Shown piece by piece: positions 1 through 8,382 of a DNA stretch of 41,670 nucleotides; position 1 is the first letter of the stretch, and each line of letters starts with the position of its first letter. The position numbers were made by a program, and so were the translations under genes. Under the pieces are notes generated by a model. That model saw only the letters and a program-made list of their open reading frames with translations, had not been told where the DNA came from and made no database searches. Location of the stretch: NCBI GenBank assembly GCA_003228105.1, contig QGNN01000012.1, positions 1 to 41,670 on the forward strand, given 5' to 3'. Source of the DNA: Chloroflexota bacterium (GTDB lineage Bacteria; Chloroflexota; Dehalococcoidia; Lucifugimonadales; UBA826).

Positions 1-1
1 A

Positions 2-466
2 CAAACGATGGACGTTAAAGACAAGATTTTTCAGGTTATTATCCCTACAGAAGAGGAAATGGAATATAAGGATGGTCAGAAAAAGATCAATCTGAAGAAG
101 ATATTCCCAGGATACATTCTTGTCCAAATGGAGATGGCTGACGATAGTTGGTATGTGGTTAGAAATACTCCGGGAGTAACAGGATTTGTATCGGCTGAGG
201 ATGAAAGTGATAATCGACCAAAGCCCGTTCCATTAGAACAAGAAGAAGTCGACCGTATACTTAATCAAATACGGTCAGACGAGCCCAGAATTAAAGTCGG
301 ATTTGCTAGTGGACAGACTATCCGAGTTACTGAAGGTCCATTTATAGACTTTATGGGGGTTGTTGACGAAGTATATCCCGATAGATTGAAAATAAAGGTT
401 CTAGTATCGTTTTTTGGAAGGGAGACACCTGTCGAACTCGATTTTTTGCAAGTGGAAAAAACTTAA
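2..466 (+). CDS. nusG: Transcription termination/antitermination factor NusG (5'-truncated)
   Basis: NusG binds RNA polymerase, suppresses pausing and links transcription to Rho and the ribosome. The visible part holds most of the NGN domain (FPGYILVQM and VRNTPGVTGFV motifs) and, after about residue 95, the C-terminal KOW domain (VTEGPFIDFMGVV). The family is usually about 175-180 residues, and the conserved N-terminal WYVVH segment is missing here. The reading frame stays open to the first base, so the gene starts outside the window and the ATG at 8 is internal. It is followed after 18 bases by rplK, in the usual nusG-rplK-rplA order of bacteria. Assignment is secure; only the start is unseen. 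Confidence 0.96.
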   Translation, partial: QTMDVKDKIFQVIIPTEEEMEYKDGQKKINLKKIFPGYILVQMEMADDSWYVVRNTPGVTGFVSAEDESDNRPKPVPLEQEEVDRILNQIRSDEPRIKVGFASGQTIRVTEGPFIDFMGVVDEVYPDRLKIKVLVSFFGRETPVELDFLQVEKT

Positions 467-484
467 TAAGGATAAATTTCTCAA

Positions 485-907
485 TTGGCTAAAAAAGTAA
501 TAGGATTGATAAAATTGCAAATCGAAGCTGGCAAAGCTACTCCAGCTCCTCCGGTAGGCCCTGCGCTAGGGCAGCACGGGGTTAACATTATGGGATTTGT
601 AAAGGAGTACAACGAGAAAACAGCTTCTATGGCGGGTGCTATAGTGCCTGTAGAGATCACCGTTTTTGAGGACCGGTCCTTTAGTTTCATAATCAAAAGC
701 CCACCAGCCTCAGATTTATTGAGAAAAGCGGCAGGAATTCCAAAAGGTAGTAGTAACCCTTTAGCAGAGAAAGTGGGCACTATACCTCGCAGCAAAGTTA
801 AAGAAATTGCCGAGACCAAGATAAAAGATCTCAATGCAGCGGATGTGGAAGGAGCTATGAAAATTATTGAGGGGACTGCCCGAAGTATGGGGATAGTCGT
901 CGAATAA
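485..907 (+). CDS. rplK: 50S ribosomal protein L11
   Basis: L11 binds the GTPase-associated centre of 23S rRNA and forms the base of the L10-L12 stalk. At 140 residues it has the normal family length. The N-terminal domain carries the Pro-rich [14 protein letters not shown] signature, and the C-terminal rRNA-binding domain follows from about residue 70 ([13 protein letters not shown]). The start is a TTG at 485; it is the only choice that preserves the universal AKKVIG beginning. It lies between nusG and rplA in a co-directional ribosomal operon. Confidence 0.98.
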   Translation: MAKKVIGLIKLQIEAGKATPAPPVGPALGQHGVNIMGFVKEYNEKTASMAGAIVPVEITVFEDRSFSFIIKSPPASDLLRKAAGIPKGSSNPLAEKVGTIPRSKVKEIAETKIKDLNAADVEGAMKIIEGTARSMGIVVE

Positions 908-947
908 TCTGATCCTAAATAACATAGGATAGTATAAGGAATTCATT

Positions 948-1661
948 ATGGCCAAGCGTGGTAAAAGATATGATACGGCAATAGCGGAGATTGATCCGGA
1001 ATTGGCATATGATCCCAAAGAGGCTGTTTCTATTACAAAAAGAAATGCTACAGCCAAATTTGATGAGACTGTGGAATTGCACTTAAAAACGGGTGCGGAC
1101 CCTAGACATGCTGAACAGATGGTAAGAGGAATAGCTTTGCTTCCCCATGGTGTTGGTAAGGAAATTCGCACTTTGGTTTTTTGCCAAGGAGATGTGATAC
1201 AAAGCGCAAAACAGGCTGGCGCAGATCATGTTGGTAATGACGATGTTATAGCCGAAATAGAGAAGGGCTGGCTTGACTTTGATGTTTCCATTGCCACACC
1301 CGATATGATGGGAAAGGTAAGTAAGTTAGGTAGAATTCTTGGACGCAAGGGCCTAATGCCTAACCCTAGGACAGGGACAGTTGTTTCGGCAGAAGACATA
1401 CCTAAGGCAATAGAAGAGGCAAAAAAAGGTCGGGTCGAGTTTAGATTGGACAAAAGCGCTTTGATTCATGTACCGATCGGGAAAGCTAGTTTTGATGAAG
1501 ATCAGTTGATGGAAAACCTAACTACATTGGTTGACACAATACTTCGTGGTCGGCCGTCTGGAGTGAAAGGACAATTTTTAAGATCCGCCTTTTTAACCTC
1601 AACAATGGGACCCAGTGTTCCCATAGATATTGCGGGGATGATGTCTCTTAGAGTAGAATAA
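948..1661 (+). CDS. rplA: 50S ribosomal protein L1
   Basis: L1 forms the mobile L1 stalk near the ribosomal E site and, in many bacteria, represses translation of its own operon. The 237-residue length is typical, and the LGRILGRKGLMPNPRTGTV signature is present near residue 125-145. ATG 948 has an AAGGA Shine-Dalgarno a few bases upstream. The 40-base gap after rplK contains a short inverted repeat (ATCCTA/TAGGAT, about 914-932). It could form a weak hairpin, but it is not recognisable as an L1-binding site. The gene is followed by the L10 leader. Confidence 0.98.
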   Translation: MAKRGKRYDTAIAEIDPELAYDPKEAVSITKRNATAKFDETVELHLKTGADPRHAEQMVRGIALLPHGVGKEIRTLVFCQGDVIQSAKQAGADHVGNDDVIAEIEKGWLDFDVSIATPDMMGKVSKLGRILGRKGLMPNPRTGTVVSAEDIPKAIEEAKKGRVEFRLDKSALIHVPIGKASFDEDQLMENLTTLVDTILRGRPSGVKGQFLRSAFLTSTMGPSVPIDIAGMMSLRVE

Positions 1662-1775
1662 GTTCGTTGCCACAGACTGCGGGCTCTGATTTTCAGATTA
1701 AAATTTAGCCTGCACAGGCGGGATGTCAGCAAATTTGCTGATTTAATCAACCCGGCTGTGGCCGGGTTTTTTTTT
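1662..1775 (+). promoter_or_regulatory. L10 leader (r-protein autoregulatory leader) upstream of rplJ
   Basis: The 153-base rplA-rplJ gap carries a G/C-rich structured stretch (CTGCGGGC ... GCCTGCACAGGCGGGATG) and ends in a strong terminator hairpin. The position between rplA and rplJ and the layout match the L10 leader of Gram-positive-type bacteria. There the L10-L12 complex binds the mRNA to shut down rplJL. The assignment is by position and layout; I cannot score it against the Rfam L10_leader model here. Confidence 0.7.
1751..1775 (+). terminator. Intrinsic terminator/attenuator in the L10 leader
   Basis: A perfect 6-bp stem CCCGGC/GCCGGG (1751-1756 and 1761-1766) with a TGTG loop is followed by nine T residues. 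It lies 40 bases before the rplJ start, so transcription must read through it to express rplJ-rplL. That fits attenuation rather than a simple operon end. Confidence 0.88.
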
Positions 1776-1814
1776 GCCAGCTGAAGTTTTAACTAAATTT
1801 TTCGGAGTATAGAT

Positions 1815-2366
1815 ATGCCTACTGACAGAAAGGCAGAAGATGTAGATTCACTTATGGAAGCTATGAAGGGTTGTACGATAGCCATATCGACTGATTATTC
1901 GGGATTGAATGTATCAGAGATGAGTGAATTTAGAACAACTTTAAGAAAAAACGGAATCACGTACAAAGTTGTTAAAAACACCCTATTTAAAATCGCTGCA
2001 GATCAGGCTGAAATGCCGGCTATTAAAGATCTCATCGATGGCACGACAGCAATAGCCTTTGGCTATGGAGATGAGCAAATTCCTGCTAAGGTAATCACTA
2101 AATATGTCAAAGATTCAGGAGTAGAATTAAAAATAAGGAATGCTTTGATTGGCGATCAGGCTTTTTCCTCGGATCAGCTGAAAGAGCTGGCCGCTTTACC
2201 TGGTAAAGAAGAATTGGCGGCGAAATTGGTTGGGCAATTGCAGGGACAATTAGCCGGATTAGTTCATGTGTTGAATAACCCGCTACTTAGGTTGGCTAGG
2301 TCCCTGAATTCCCCGTCTAGTGGTTTGGTAAATGTGCTGAACAGTCGTGTTAAACAGATTTCCTAG
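1815..2366 (+). CDS. rplJ: 50S ribosomal protein L10
   Basis: L10 anchors L7/L12 dimers on the ribosome and is the usual autoregulator of rplJ-rplL. The protein is 183 residues. Its N-terminal rRNA/L11-binding domain shows DYSGLNVSEMSEFR and YKVVKNTLFKIA, and the C-terminal helix that carries L12 dimers spans roughly residues 130-183. ATG 1815 follows a GGAG-like Shine-Dalgarno. It sits directly behind the leader and terminator and 41 bases before rplL. Confidence 0.97.
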   Translation: MPTDRKAEDVDSLMEAMKGCTIAISTDYSGLNVSEMSEFRTTLRKNGITYKVVKNTLFKIAADQAEMPAIKDLIDGTTAIAFGYGDEQIPAKVITKYVKDSGVELKIRNALIGDQAFSSDQLKELAALPGKEELAAKLVGQLQGQLAGLVHVLNNPLLRLARSLNSPSSGLVNVLNSRVKQIS

Positions 2367-2407
2367 GAAGAAACGCAAATTAATAAATAGTTAGGAGAGT
2401 ATTAGTT

Positions 2408-2797
2408 ATGGCTTTATCTAAAGATGAAATTCTAGAGGCTATAAAGGTATTACCTGTTATAGAGCTGGCTGGATTGGTTAAAGATCTTGAAGAGGAGTTT
2501 GGGGTTAGTGCCGCTGCTGCACCTATGGCATTTGCCACCGCACCTACAAACCCTGGGGATTCCGGAGAGGCTGCTGAAGAGGAACAAGATGCATTCACTA
2601 TTAATCTCAAAGATTTCGGCGAAAATAAAATTAACGTCATCAAGGCAGTGAGAGCTGCTACTTCACTAGGGTTAAAAGAAGCAAAAGACCTCGTAGAAAG
2701 TGCTCCTGTTGCGATCAAAGAAGGGGTTGGTAAGGAAGAAGCGGAAAGCGTAAAGAAAGAACTAGAAGATGCTGGAGCCGTAGTAGAGTTACTTTAA
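2408..2797 (+). CDS. rplL: 50S ribosomal protein L7/L12
   Basis: L7/L12 forms the flexible stalk that recruits translational GTPases. The 129 residues comprise an N-terminal dimerisation domain, an Ala/Glu-rich hinge (about 38-62) and the C-terminal factor-binding domain with [25 protein letters not shown] lies just before ATG 2408. In most bacteria rpoB follows; here the next gene is unrelated and convergent. No strong terminator is evident in the 46-base gap after it. Confidence 0.98.
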   Translation: MALSKDEILEAIKVLPVIELAGLVKDLEEEFGVSAAAAPMAFATAPTNPGDSGEAAEEEQDAFTINLKDFGENKINVIKAVRAATSLGLKEAKDLVESAPVAIKEGVGKEEAESVKKELEDAGAVVELL

Positions 2798-2843
2798 GAC
2801 ACACTGAATGTTGTAGATGGGTTTAACGGGTAGTAGGGCGGAT

Positions 2844-4142
2844 CTATTTATATATGGTGCGCCCGTTACCTACTCTCCTCAGAAAAGGGATAGTCTGAGG
2901 CCCCTCAGGTAGCACACACACGGTTCCGTTTGGATACTTTTGAGAAAGTAGCTCGGACACCTTCGTCGAAATATCATCCACTGGGAGAAGGTGAGCCCCA
3001 ACAATCTGATCTAAAGATAGGTTATCTGACTTTATATACACATCATTTTCCATTTGTATTGAGGCCTGTATTTGAACCTGCCATTGATCATGTTTCTGGT
3101 AATCTGAGGATTCAATCATATCAATAAGTGATTGTGGTGATACTTGTGATTTGAGTATTTCACCATAAGAACCGTGGGTTGGTATGCCATCTGAGCACTC
3201 AGCAGCGCATATAATGCTCCCACCTTTTTTTACAATTTGGTGGGCAGCCGACATCCCTTTCACAGCCTGATATAAGTTCATATCTAAAGGGTAGCCACTG
3301 TTGGTGGTGACAACTATGTCAAATGGTTCGGAGACCTCTCTCATGGCGGTGAAATGGGCGAATTCACATGCCGCCTTATGAACCTGAAACATTTCCCCAG
3401 CGTAAACACTCGTTATTTTATGATGTTTATTGATAGTGACATCTAAAGTGAAATCTGAAGGGAACAGCGTGGCAATTTCTCTTATGGAATCGTGTATAGG
3501 ATTTCCGTGGGTTATTCCCCATTTTGAATTGGGGTTGCTAATCATGTCTGAATCATGAAGCCTCATAATGGTTTCAAACCCAGCCAATCCCGGGGCAATC
3601 ATCTTTGGCCCGCCGCTGAACCCAGCAAAAAAATGAGGTTCCACGAATCCAGTGGTAATCTTGAAATCCTTTTTTATCCAATCAGAGTTTAAAAATATTG
3701 GAATATTTTCTTTAGTGACCCCTACCTCCGTTAGATTAGCTCGATTGAAAGCGTCGTGATTTACAATATTATAGCCACCGCCTATGGCTTGTTCACCTAG
3801 CATGGATAATAATTCGGAATGAGTGTTTTTACGGTGGGTTCCTGTTGCAATAAAGATGGTAATGTTTGATGGATGAATGTGTTTTAGCTCATTTAAAATA
3901 ACAGGCAAAATTATTTTGCTGGGCATAGGCCGGGTTATGTCACAAACACTTATTCCTATACTTTGGCCTGGTTCTATGGATTTCCGGAGAGGGAGAATTC
4001 CAATTGGATTTCGGAGTGCGGTTTTTATAGCTGCTAGGTCGTCTGGCAACCCCGGTATAAATTGAGGTTCAATTATTGAAGTTTGATCATCAGGCAGATC
4101 AATGGTTAGACCTGTTTTACCATATGCCAAATCTATTTTCAT
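2844..4142 (-). CDS. LarA family (nickel-pincer lactate racemase-like) protein
   Basis: LarA enzymes racemise lactate and other 2-hydroxy acids using a nickel-pincer nucleotide tethered to a lysine. This 432-residue protein has CDITRP (D68, R71), ATGTHR (H103), EPHFFAGFSGGPK (H170, K180) and H196. The H170-K180-H196 spacing equals H174-K184-H200 of the Lactobacillus plantarum enzyme, so the catalytic and cofactor-binding residues look intact. The actual substrate cannot be told from sequence, since the family includes many relatives that act on acids other than lactate. No larB, larC or larE is in the window, so the cofactor must come from elsewhere. It lies 18 bases downstream of the M20 peptidase on the same strand. 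Confidence 0.85.
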   Translation of the reverse strand: MKIDLAYGKTGLTIDLPDDQTSIIEPQFIPGLPDDLAAIKTALRNPIGILPLRKSIEPGQSIGISVCDITRPMPSKIILPVILNELKHIHPSNITIFIATGTHRKNTHSELLSMLGEQAIGGGYNIVNHDAFNRANLTEVGVTKENIPIFLNSDWIKKDFKITTGFVEPHFFAGFSGGPKMIAPGLAGFETIMRLHDSDMISNPNSKWGITHGNPIHDSIREIATLFPSDFTLDVTINKHHKITSVYAGEMFQVHKAACEFAHFTAMREVSEPFDIVVTTNSGYPLDMNLYQAVKGMSAAHQIVKKGGSIICAAECSDGIPTHGSYGEILKSQVSPQSLIDMIESSDYQKHDQWQVQIQASIQMENDVYIKSDNLSLDQIVGAHLLPVDDISTKVSELLSQKYPNGTVCVLPEGPQTIPFLRRVGNGRTIYK

Positions 4143-4160
4143 ACATAGGACCCAAACATA

Positions 4161-5240
4161 TTATTCAATTCTCAAAAGAGCTTCACAAAGATGTGCCGCA
4201 TCTACCAAATCTGGTATTGTTACGTACTCTCGCACTGTATGCATGCCATGGTCTGCCATACCCACTACCACTGAACTAATTCCATTTAGCCTAAATACAT
4301 TACCATCAGTTCCGCCTCCCGATGGTTTCATGCTGGGTTCTAACCCAAGAGCTTTTAGGGTTTCCTTGACTCTCATTGTGGCTGGATCATCGTCAGTCAA
4401 GGTATAAGTTTCAAATTCTACGTGTAAATGGTTATCTATTGTCGCTTCAGGGAATAGGGTTTCCACTTCTTTTACGACGTCGGTTATCTGAACTCTTAAT
4501 CCATCTAAGTTTTCTATACTTGTACTACGAAATTCCCCGCGAATTGTAGTTGTCTCAGGTACCGTATTCCTGACTGTCCCACCTTCAATAGTTCCCACAT
4601 TTACTGTCGTAGTTTCATCCAATCTCCCTTGTGGGAGTCGTGTGATAATTTCTGAGGCTATCTTAATAGAAGAAAGGCCTTTTTCCGGTTCCACTCCTGC
4701 ATGAGCAGCTCTGCCGGTGATTTCTATATCAAATCCTACATAAGTTGGACTCGATGCAGTTATTTGGCTTACCGGTCCCTCTCCATCAAATACGATCGCT
4801 TCCTTGGCGGTTATTAAATTAAAATCTAGGTTGCGAGCCCCTACCAGGCCTATTTCTTCCTCCCTGGTAAAGGCAAGTTCTACTGGATGATATTCAACGC
4901 CGTCTTCCATAATCGATTCTAAGGCTTCAAGAATGGCCGATATTCCAGCTTTACAATCTCCCCCCAAAATAGTGGTTCCGTCTGACACAATCTTGTCGCC
5001 TTCCACAGATGGATTTATTCCCCTTCCTGGTTCCACTGTGTCTAGATGGGCTGACAGGAGAATTGGATTCGGCCTTCCGTCCGATGCAACTAGGTTTCCA
5101 TATGCGTCTCTCATCGTTTTAAAACCTAATGTTTCCAATCGGGAGGAAATATTGATAGCCATATTTTCTTCTTCACCTGAAGGGCTATCAATTCTTGCTA
5201 TATCGCAAAATGTTTGTACGAGTCTTTCTCTTTTAATCAT
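4161..5240 (-). CDS. M20 family metallopeptidase (PepT/YqjE-like)
   Basis: A cytosolic zinc exopeptidase-type enzyme of 359 residues. Metal ligands and catalytic residues are visible in order: SAHLDTV (His and Asp), GGDCKAG (bridging Asp), TREEEIG (Glu pair), VFDGE (Asp) and ADHGMHT (His). The lid/dimerisation domain lies between, starting near ITGRAAHAGVEPE. These features resemble the PepT-like peptidases annotated as YqjE. ATG 5240 is used. The gene lies between nadE and the LarA-family gene on one strand, which suggests a shared transcript. A different amide substrate than a peptide remains possible. Confidence 0.85.
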   Translation of the reverse strand: MIKRERLVQTFCDIARIDSPSGEEENMAINISSRLETLGFKTMRDAYGNLVASDGRPNPILLSAHLDTVEPGRGINPSVEGDKIVSDGTTILGGDCKAGISAILEALESIMEDGVEYHPVELAFTREEEIGLVGARNLDFNLITAKEAIVFDGEGPVSQITASSPTYVGFDIEITGRAAHAGVEPEKGLSSIKIASEIITRLPQGRLDETTTVNVGTIEGGTVRNTVPETTTIRGEFRSTSIENLDGLRVQITDVVKEVETLFPEATIDNHLHVEFETYTLTDDDPATMRVKETLKALGLEPSMKPSGGGTDGNVFRLNGISSVVVGMADHGMHTVREYVTIPDLVDAAHLCEALLRIE

Positions 5241-5292
5241 GTTTAAGCTCTTATGTGTAGATTCTTTTCAGCAACAATACTAATATATGTAT

Positions 5293-6993
5293 TTAATAAG
5301 GTCGATATTTATTGGAAATAGGCATTCTGCGATCTCTACCGAAGTTCTTAGAAGTTATCTTGATACCCGGAGCCGATTGACGTCTTTTGTACTCATTTAT
5401 GTCTACAAGTTTCAATATTTCAGCTATAGTGTCAGGATCAAATCCAATATTTAGAATCTCATTAATTCCAAGATCTTGTTCTATATATTTTTCCAATATA
5501 GCGTCCAAAATATCGTAATTAGGTAGAGTATCTGAATCCTTTTGATTGAATCTTAATTCCGCGCTAGGAGGTTTGGTTAAGACAGAATCGGGAATTAAAT
5601 CGTATCCATGTTTCATATTAATATAGCGGCAAATTTCGTACACCATGCCTTTGGGTAAGTCTTTTATTACTGAGAATCCTCCTGCCATGTCCCCATAAAT
5701 GGTTGCATATCCAACAGCCATTTCACTTTTGTTTCCGGTAGTTAATACTAGAAAACCAAATTTATTAGATAATGCCATCATTATATTGCCTCTGATTCTA
5801 GATTGGAGGTTTTCCTCTGCGACCCCCCATTCGGTTCCTTGAAATTGATCACTGAGACCTTTTTCCATGGATTGAAGAATTTCCTCAATTTGAATGGTGT
5901 CCATTCGTATTTCTAGATTGTCAGCCAGTTGTTTGGCATCAACTTTGCTCCCAATGGAGGAAAATTTGGAAGGTAAAGATATCCCCCTCACATTTTCCGA
6001 GCCTAAAGCCTCTACTGCAATTGCGGCGACCAAGCTAGAGTCAATACCTCCTGATAGAGCAATTAGAACCTTTGTGAACCCACATTTTCTTACGTAATCT
6101 CGTGTTCCTAATACTAAAGCTCTGTAAATCTCTTCCTTCTGGCCAATTATGCTAAGTGGAGGTGATGAAACACTAGGTGAGCCCTCTTTTATGGACCCTG
6201 GTAAGAGCACTTGTTTTATCTCGTTAATGGATTCCGATGTAGGGCTGGGCTTATATGTTGGAAGATCAAGTTCATAAATATATGTATTTTCTTCGAATTG
6301 ATTTGCTCTCATGAGTATGTTGCCTCCAGGATCAACTATTAGGCTACCCCCATCAAATACAAGTTCGTCTTGCCCTCCAACCATGTTTATATATGCGATG
6401 AAGATGCCATTGCTTTTTGCTCTTTCGATCAAGATGTTTTCTCTTTGAGATCTTTTCCCCAAGCTGAAGGGGGAGCCATTGATATTAATAATCAAAGACG
6501 CCCCATTATCACTTTGAGTATCACTCGGTCCGGGTGAAAACCAAATATCTTCACATACATTTACCCCGAACCTCACTTGACCTAAGTCGTATACCGGAAT
6601 ATCAGATCCCTCGGTGAAATAACGTTTTTCATCAAAGACTCCGTAATTCGGCAGATGTATCTTTTGATAGCTATCAACGATTTCATGGTTGCTGGCTATC
6701 GCTGCAGAATTGTAAATTTTGTCTTCTACACGTTCAGCAAACCCGAATATAGCTGTTATTTCACCTGTAGCCCGAGCTATTTTTTCGGCAGCATCTATGT
6801 TGTCTTTTATAAAATCATGTTTAAGTAACAGATCTTCCGGCGGATAGCCAGTCACAGCCAGTTCTGGGAAAGCGATAATGTCAATTTCTTTCTGCTCTGC
6901 TTTCTCTATATGGTGAATGATGACGTCAGTGTTATGACCTAAATCACCAACTGTAGGGTTGATCTGGGCTAATGCCAAACGTAAGGTAGCCAT
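5293..6993 (-). CDS. nadE: Glutamine-dependent NAD+ synthetase
   Basis: Makes NAD from deamido-NAD, ATP and glutamine. It is a two-domain protein of 566 residues. The N-terminal nitrilase-type glutaminase domain has its E44-K111-C147 triad visible (FPELAVTGY, QKIHLPNYG, VNVCEDIW). The C-terminal synthetase domain has the ATP PP-loop ALSGGIDSS near residue 315 and ends with the RRQSAPGIKI motif. Length and order match the bacterial glutamine-dependent form. ATG 6993 keeps the conserved LRLALAQINPTVGD start. The downstream genes on this strand are the M20 peptidase and the LarA-family gene. Confidence 0.97.
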   Translation of the reverse strand: MATLRLALAQINPTVGDLGHNTDVIIHHIEKAEQKEIDIIAFPELAVTGYPPEDLLLKHDFIKDNIDAAEKIARATGEITAIFGFAERVEDKIYNSAAIASNHEIVDSYQKIHLPNYGVFDEKRYFTEGSDIPVYDLGQVRFGVNVCEDIWFSPGPSDTQSDNGASLIININGSPFSLGKRSQRENILIERAKSNGIFIAYINMVGGQDELVFDGGSLIVDPGGNILMRANQFEENTYIYELDLPTYKPSPTSESINEIKQVLLPGSIKEGSPSVSSPPLSIIGQKEEIYRALVLGTRDYVRKCGFTKVLIALSGGIDSSLVAAIAVEALGSENVRGISLPSKFSSIGSKVDAKQLADNLEIRMDTIQIEEILQSMEKGLSDQFQGTEWGVAEENLQSRIRGNIMMALSNKFGFLVLTTGNKSEMAVGYATIYGDMAGGFSVIKDLPKGMVYEICRYINMKHGYDLIPDSVLTKPPSAELRFNQKDSDTLPNYDILDAILEKYIEQDLGINEILNIGFDPDTIAEILKLVDINEYKRRQSAPGIKITSKNFGRDRRMPISNKYRPY

Positions 6994-7025
6994 TTCTAAT
7001 ATGGTCCATCAACATAAATTTAAAC

Positions 7026-7054
7026 AAAATATCATAGAAGCTATTCTACTGTAA
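7026..7054 (-). promoter_or_regulatory. Possible promoter for nadE unit
   Basis: On the minus strand, TTACAG (7049-7054) and TATTTT (7026-7031) are 17 bases apart, upstream of the nadE start. The -10 is imperfect, so this is tentative. Confidence 0.3.
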
Positions 7055-7065
7055 TTGGTGCTGAT

Positions 7066-8250
7066 TTAGGCTTTAGATTCTACCAATTTGCGTATTCTAT
7101 CTATGGCTTGGAGTAGGTTTTTCGTGGAGTTCGCAAAGGATATCCTTATATAACCGGTACCGTACTGACCAAATGATTCTCCCGCCAAAACGGCTACACC
7201 GGCCTCTTCTAGAGCCCTATTAGCAAATTCAGAGCTAGTCATACCGGTTCCCTCTATGTTGGGGAATGCATAAAAAGCACCTTTGGGTAAAGCACATGTT
7301 ATCCCGTCGATTTTATTTAACCCATCGACCACTATAGACCTTCTCTTTTTGAATTCTTCAACCATTAATAATGAATCTTCTTGAGGCCCTTCGGTTGCTT
7401 CAATGGCGGCTCTTTGGGTGAAACTAGCCGTGCATGACACACTGTTGGTCACCAACCGTGAAATAGGTTCAACCAAGTCACCTGGGAAGATACCGTAACC
7501 GATTCTCCAACCAGTCATAGCGTAAGTTTTAGAGTAGCCATCGAGTATTATTGTTCTATCTATCATGTCAGGGAAACTTGCGATACTGTGGTGGGTTCCT
7601 TCATAAAGGAAGCGGGAGTATATTTCATCAGATAAAACTGTAATGTCATTTTCCTTGGCTAGTTTCGACAAAGCCTCTAAATCTTTTTTGTCTATCACGC
7701 TTCCACATGGGTTATTAGGAGAATTAACAATCATCAGTTTTGTTTTTTCAGATATTTGGGTTTCCACCTCTTTGATGTTTAAATTGAAAGAGTTTTCTTC
7801 TCCAAGCCTCATTGGTACCGCTGTCCCACCGCAAAATTCAATCATGGATTCATAAATGGGGAATCCGGGGTTCGGGTAGAGTACTTCATCCCCATTTTCT
7901 ATCAGCGCTAGCATTACGAAAAACATTATTGGCTTACCGCCTGGGGTGACAATTACGTTTTCTTTTTTGACGCTTATATTCCTGCTATTGGAAATGTCTT
8001 TTGCTATCGATTCTTTTAAATCAGCGTATCCAGGAGAAGGATTATATGAGGTAAACCCATCAGATAATGCCTGCTTTCCAGCCTCTACGATGTTGGTGGG
8101 AGTATCAAAATCAGGTTCCCCGATTTCGAGATGAATGATATGTCTTCCTTTGGCTTCTAACTGTTGGGCTTTGGCTAGTACTTCGAATGCGGTTTCTGTT
8201 CCAAGACGACTCATTCGCTGAGCTAATTTCATATGGGGTGGAATCTCCAT
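7066..8250 (-). CDS. PLP-dependent class I/II aminotransferase
   Basis: A 394-residue fold-type I aminotransferase of the aspartate aminotransferase family. Visible features: the IGEPDFDTP N-terminal motif, the NSPNNPCG loop, SDEIYS for the cofactor ring, the Schiff-base lysine K241 in DGYSKTYAMTGWRIGY, and a late arginine in YIRISFA that would bind the substrate carboxylate. Substrate specificity (Asp, aromatic or alanine-type) is not decidable. ATG 8250 gives the longest form. ATG 8232 has a GGAGA upstream and could be the real start. It is divergent from ispH. Confidence 0.9.
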   Translation of the reverse strand: MEIPPHMKLAQRMSRLGTETAFEVLAKAQQLEAKGRHIIHLEIGEPDFDTPTNIVEAGKQALSDGFTSYNPSPGYADLKESIAKDISNSRNISVKKENVIVTPGGKPIMFFVMLALIENGDEVLYPNPGFPIYESMIEFCGGTAVPMRLGEENSFNLNIKEVETQISEKTKLMIVNSPNNPCGSVIDKKDLEALSKLAKENDITVLSDEIYSRFLYEGTHHSIASFPDMIDRTIILDGYSKTYAMTGWRIGYGIFPGDLVEPISRLVTNSVSCTASFTQRAAIEATEGPQEDSLLMVEEFKKRRSIVVDGLNKIDGITCALPKGAFYAFPNIEGTGMTSSEFANRALEEAGVAVLAGESFGQYGTGYIRISFANSTKNLLQAIDRIRKLVESKA

Positions 8251-8382
8251 TTCTACAGTTAGATACGATTAGTATACAACGACTCAAAGGTTACTACTAC
8301 AATGGGCCGATTGATCCAATCATATGGCATTATTTGATATCCTAGATGCGGCATTGAATATTTACCATGCCAGGAGGACTAA

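Noticed and set aside
914-932. L1-binding autoregulatory site in the rplK-rplA gap.
   Set aside because: Only a 6-bp inverted repeat is present, without the asymmetric internal loop of known L1 sites.
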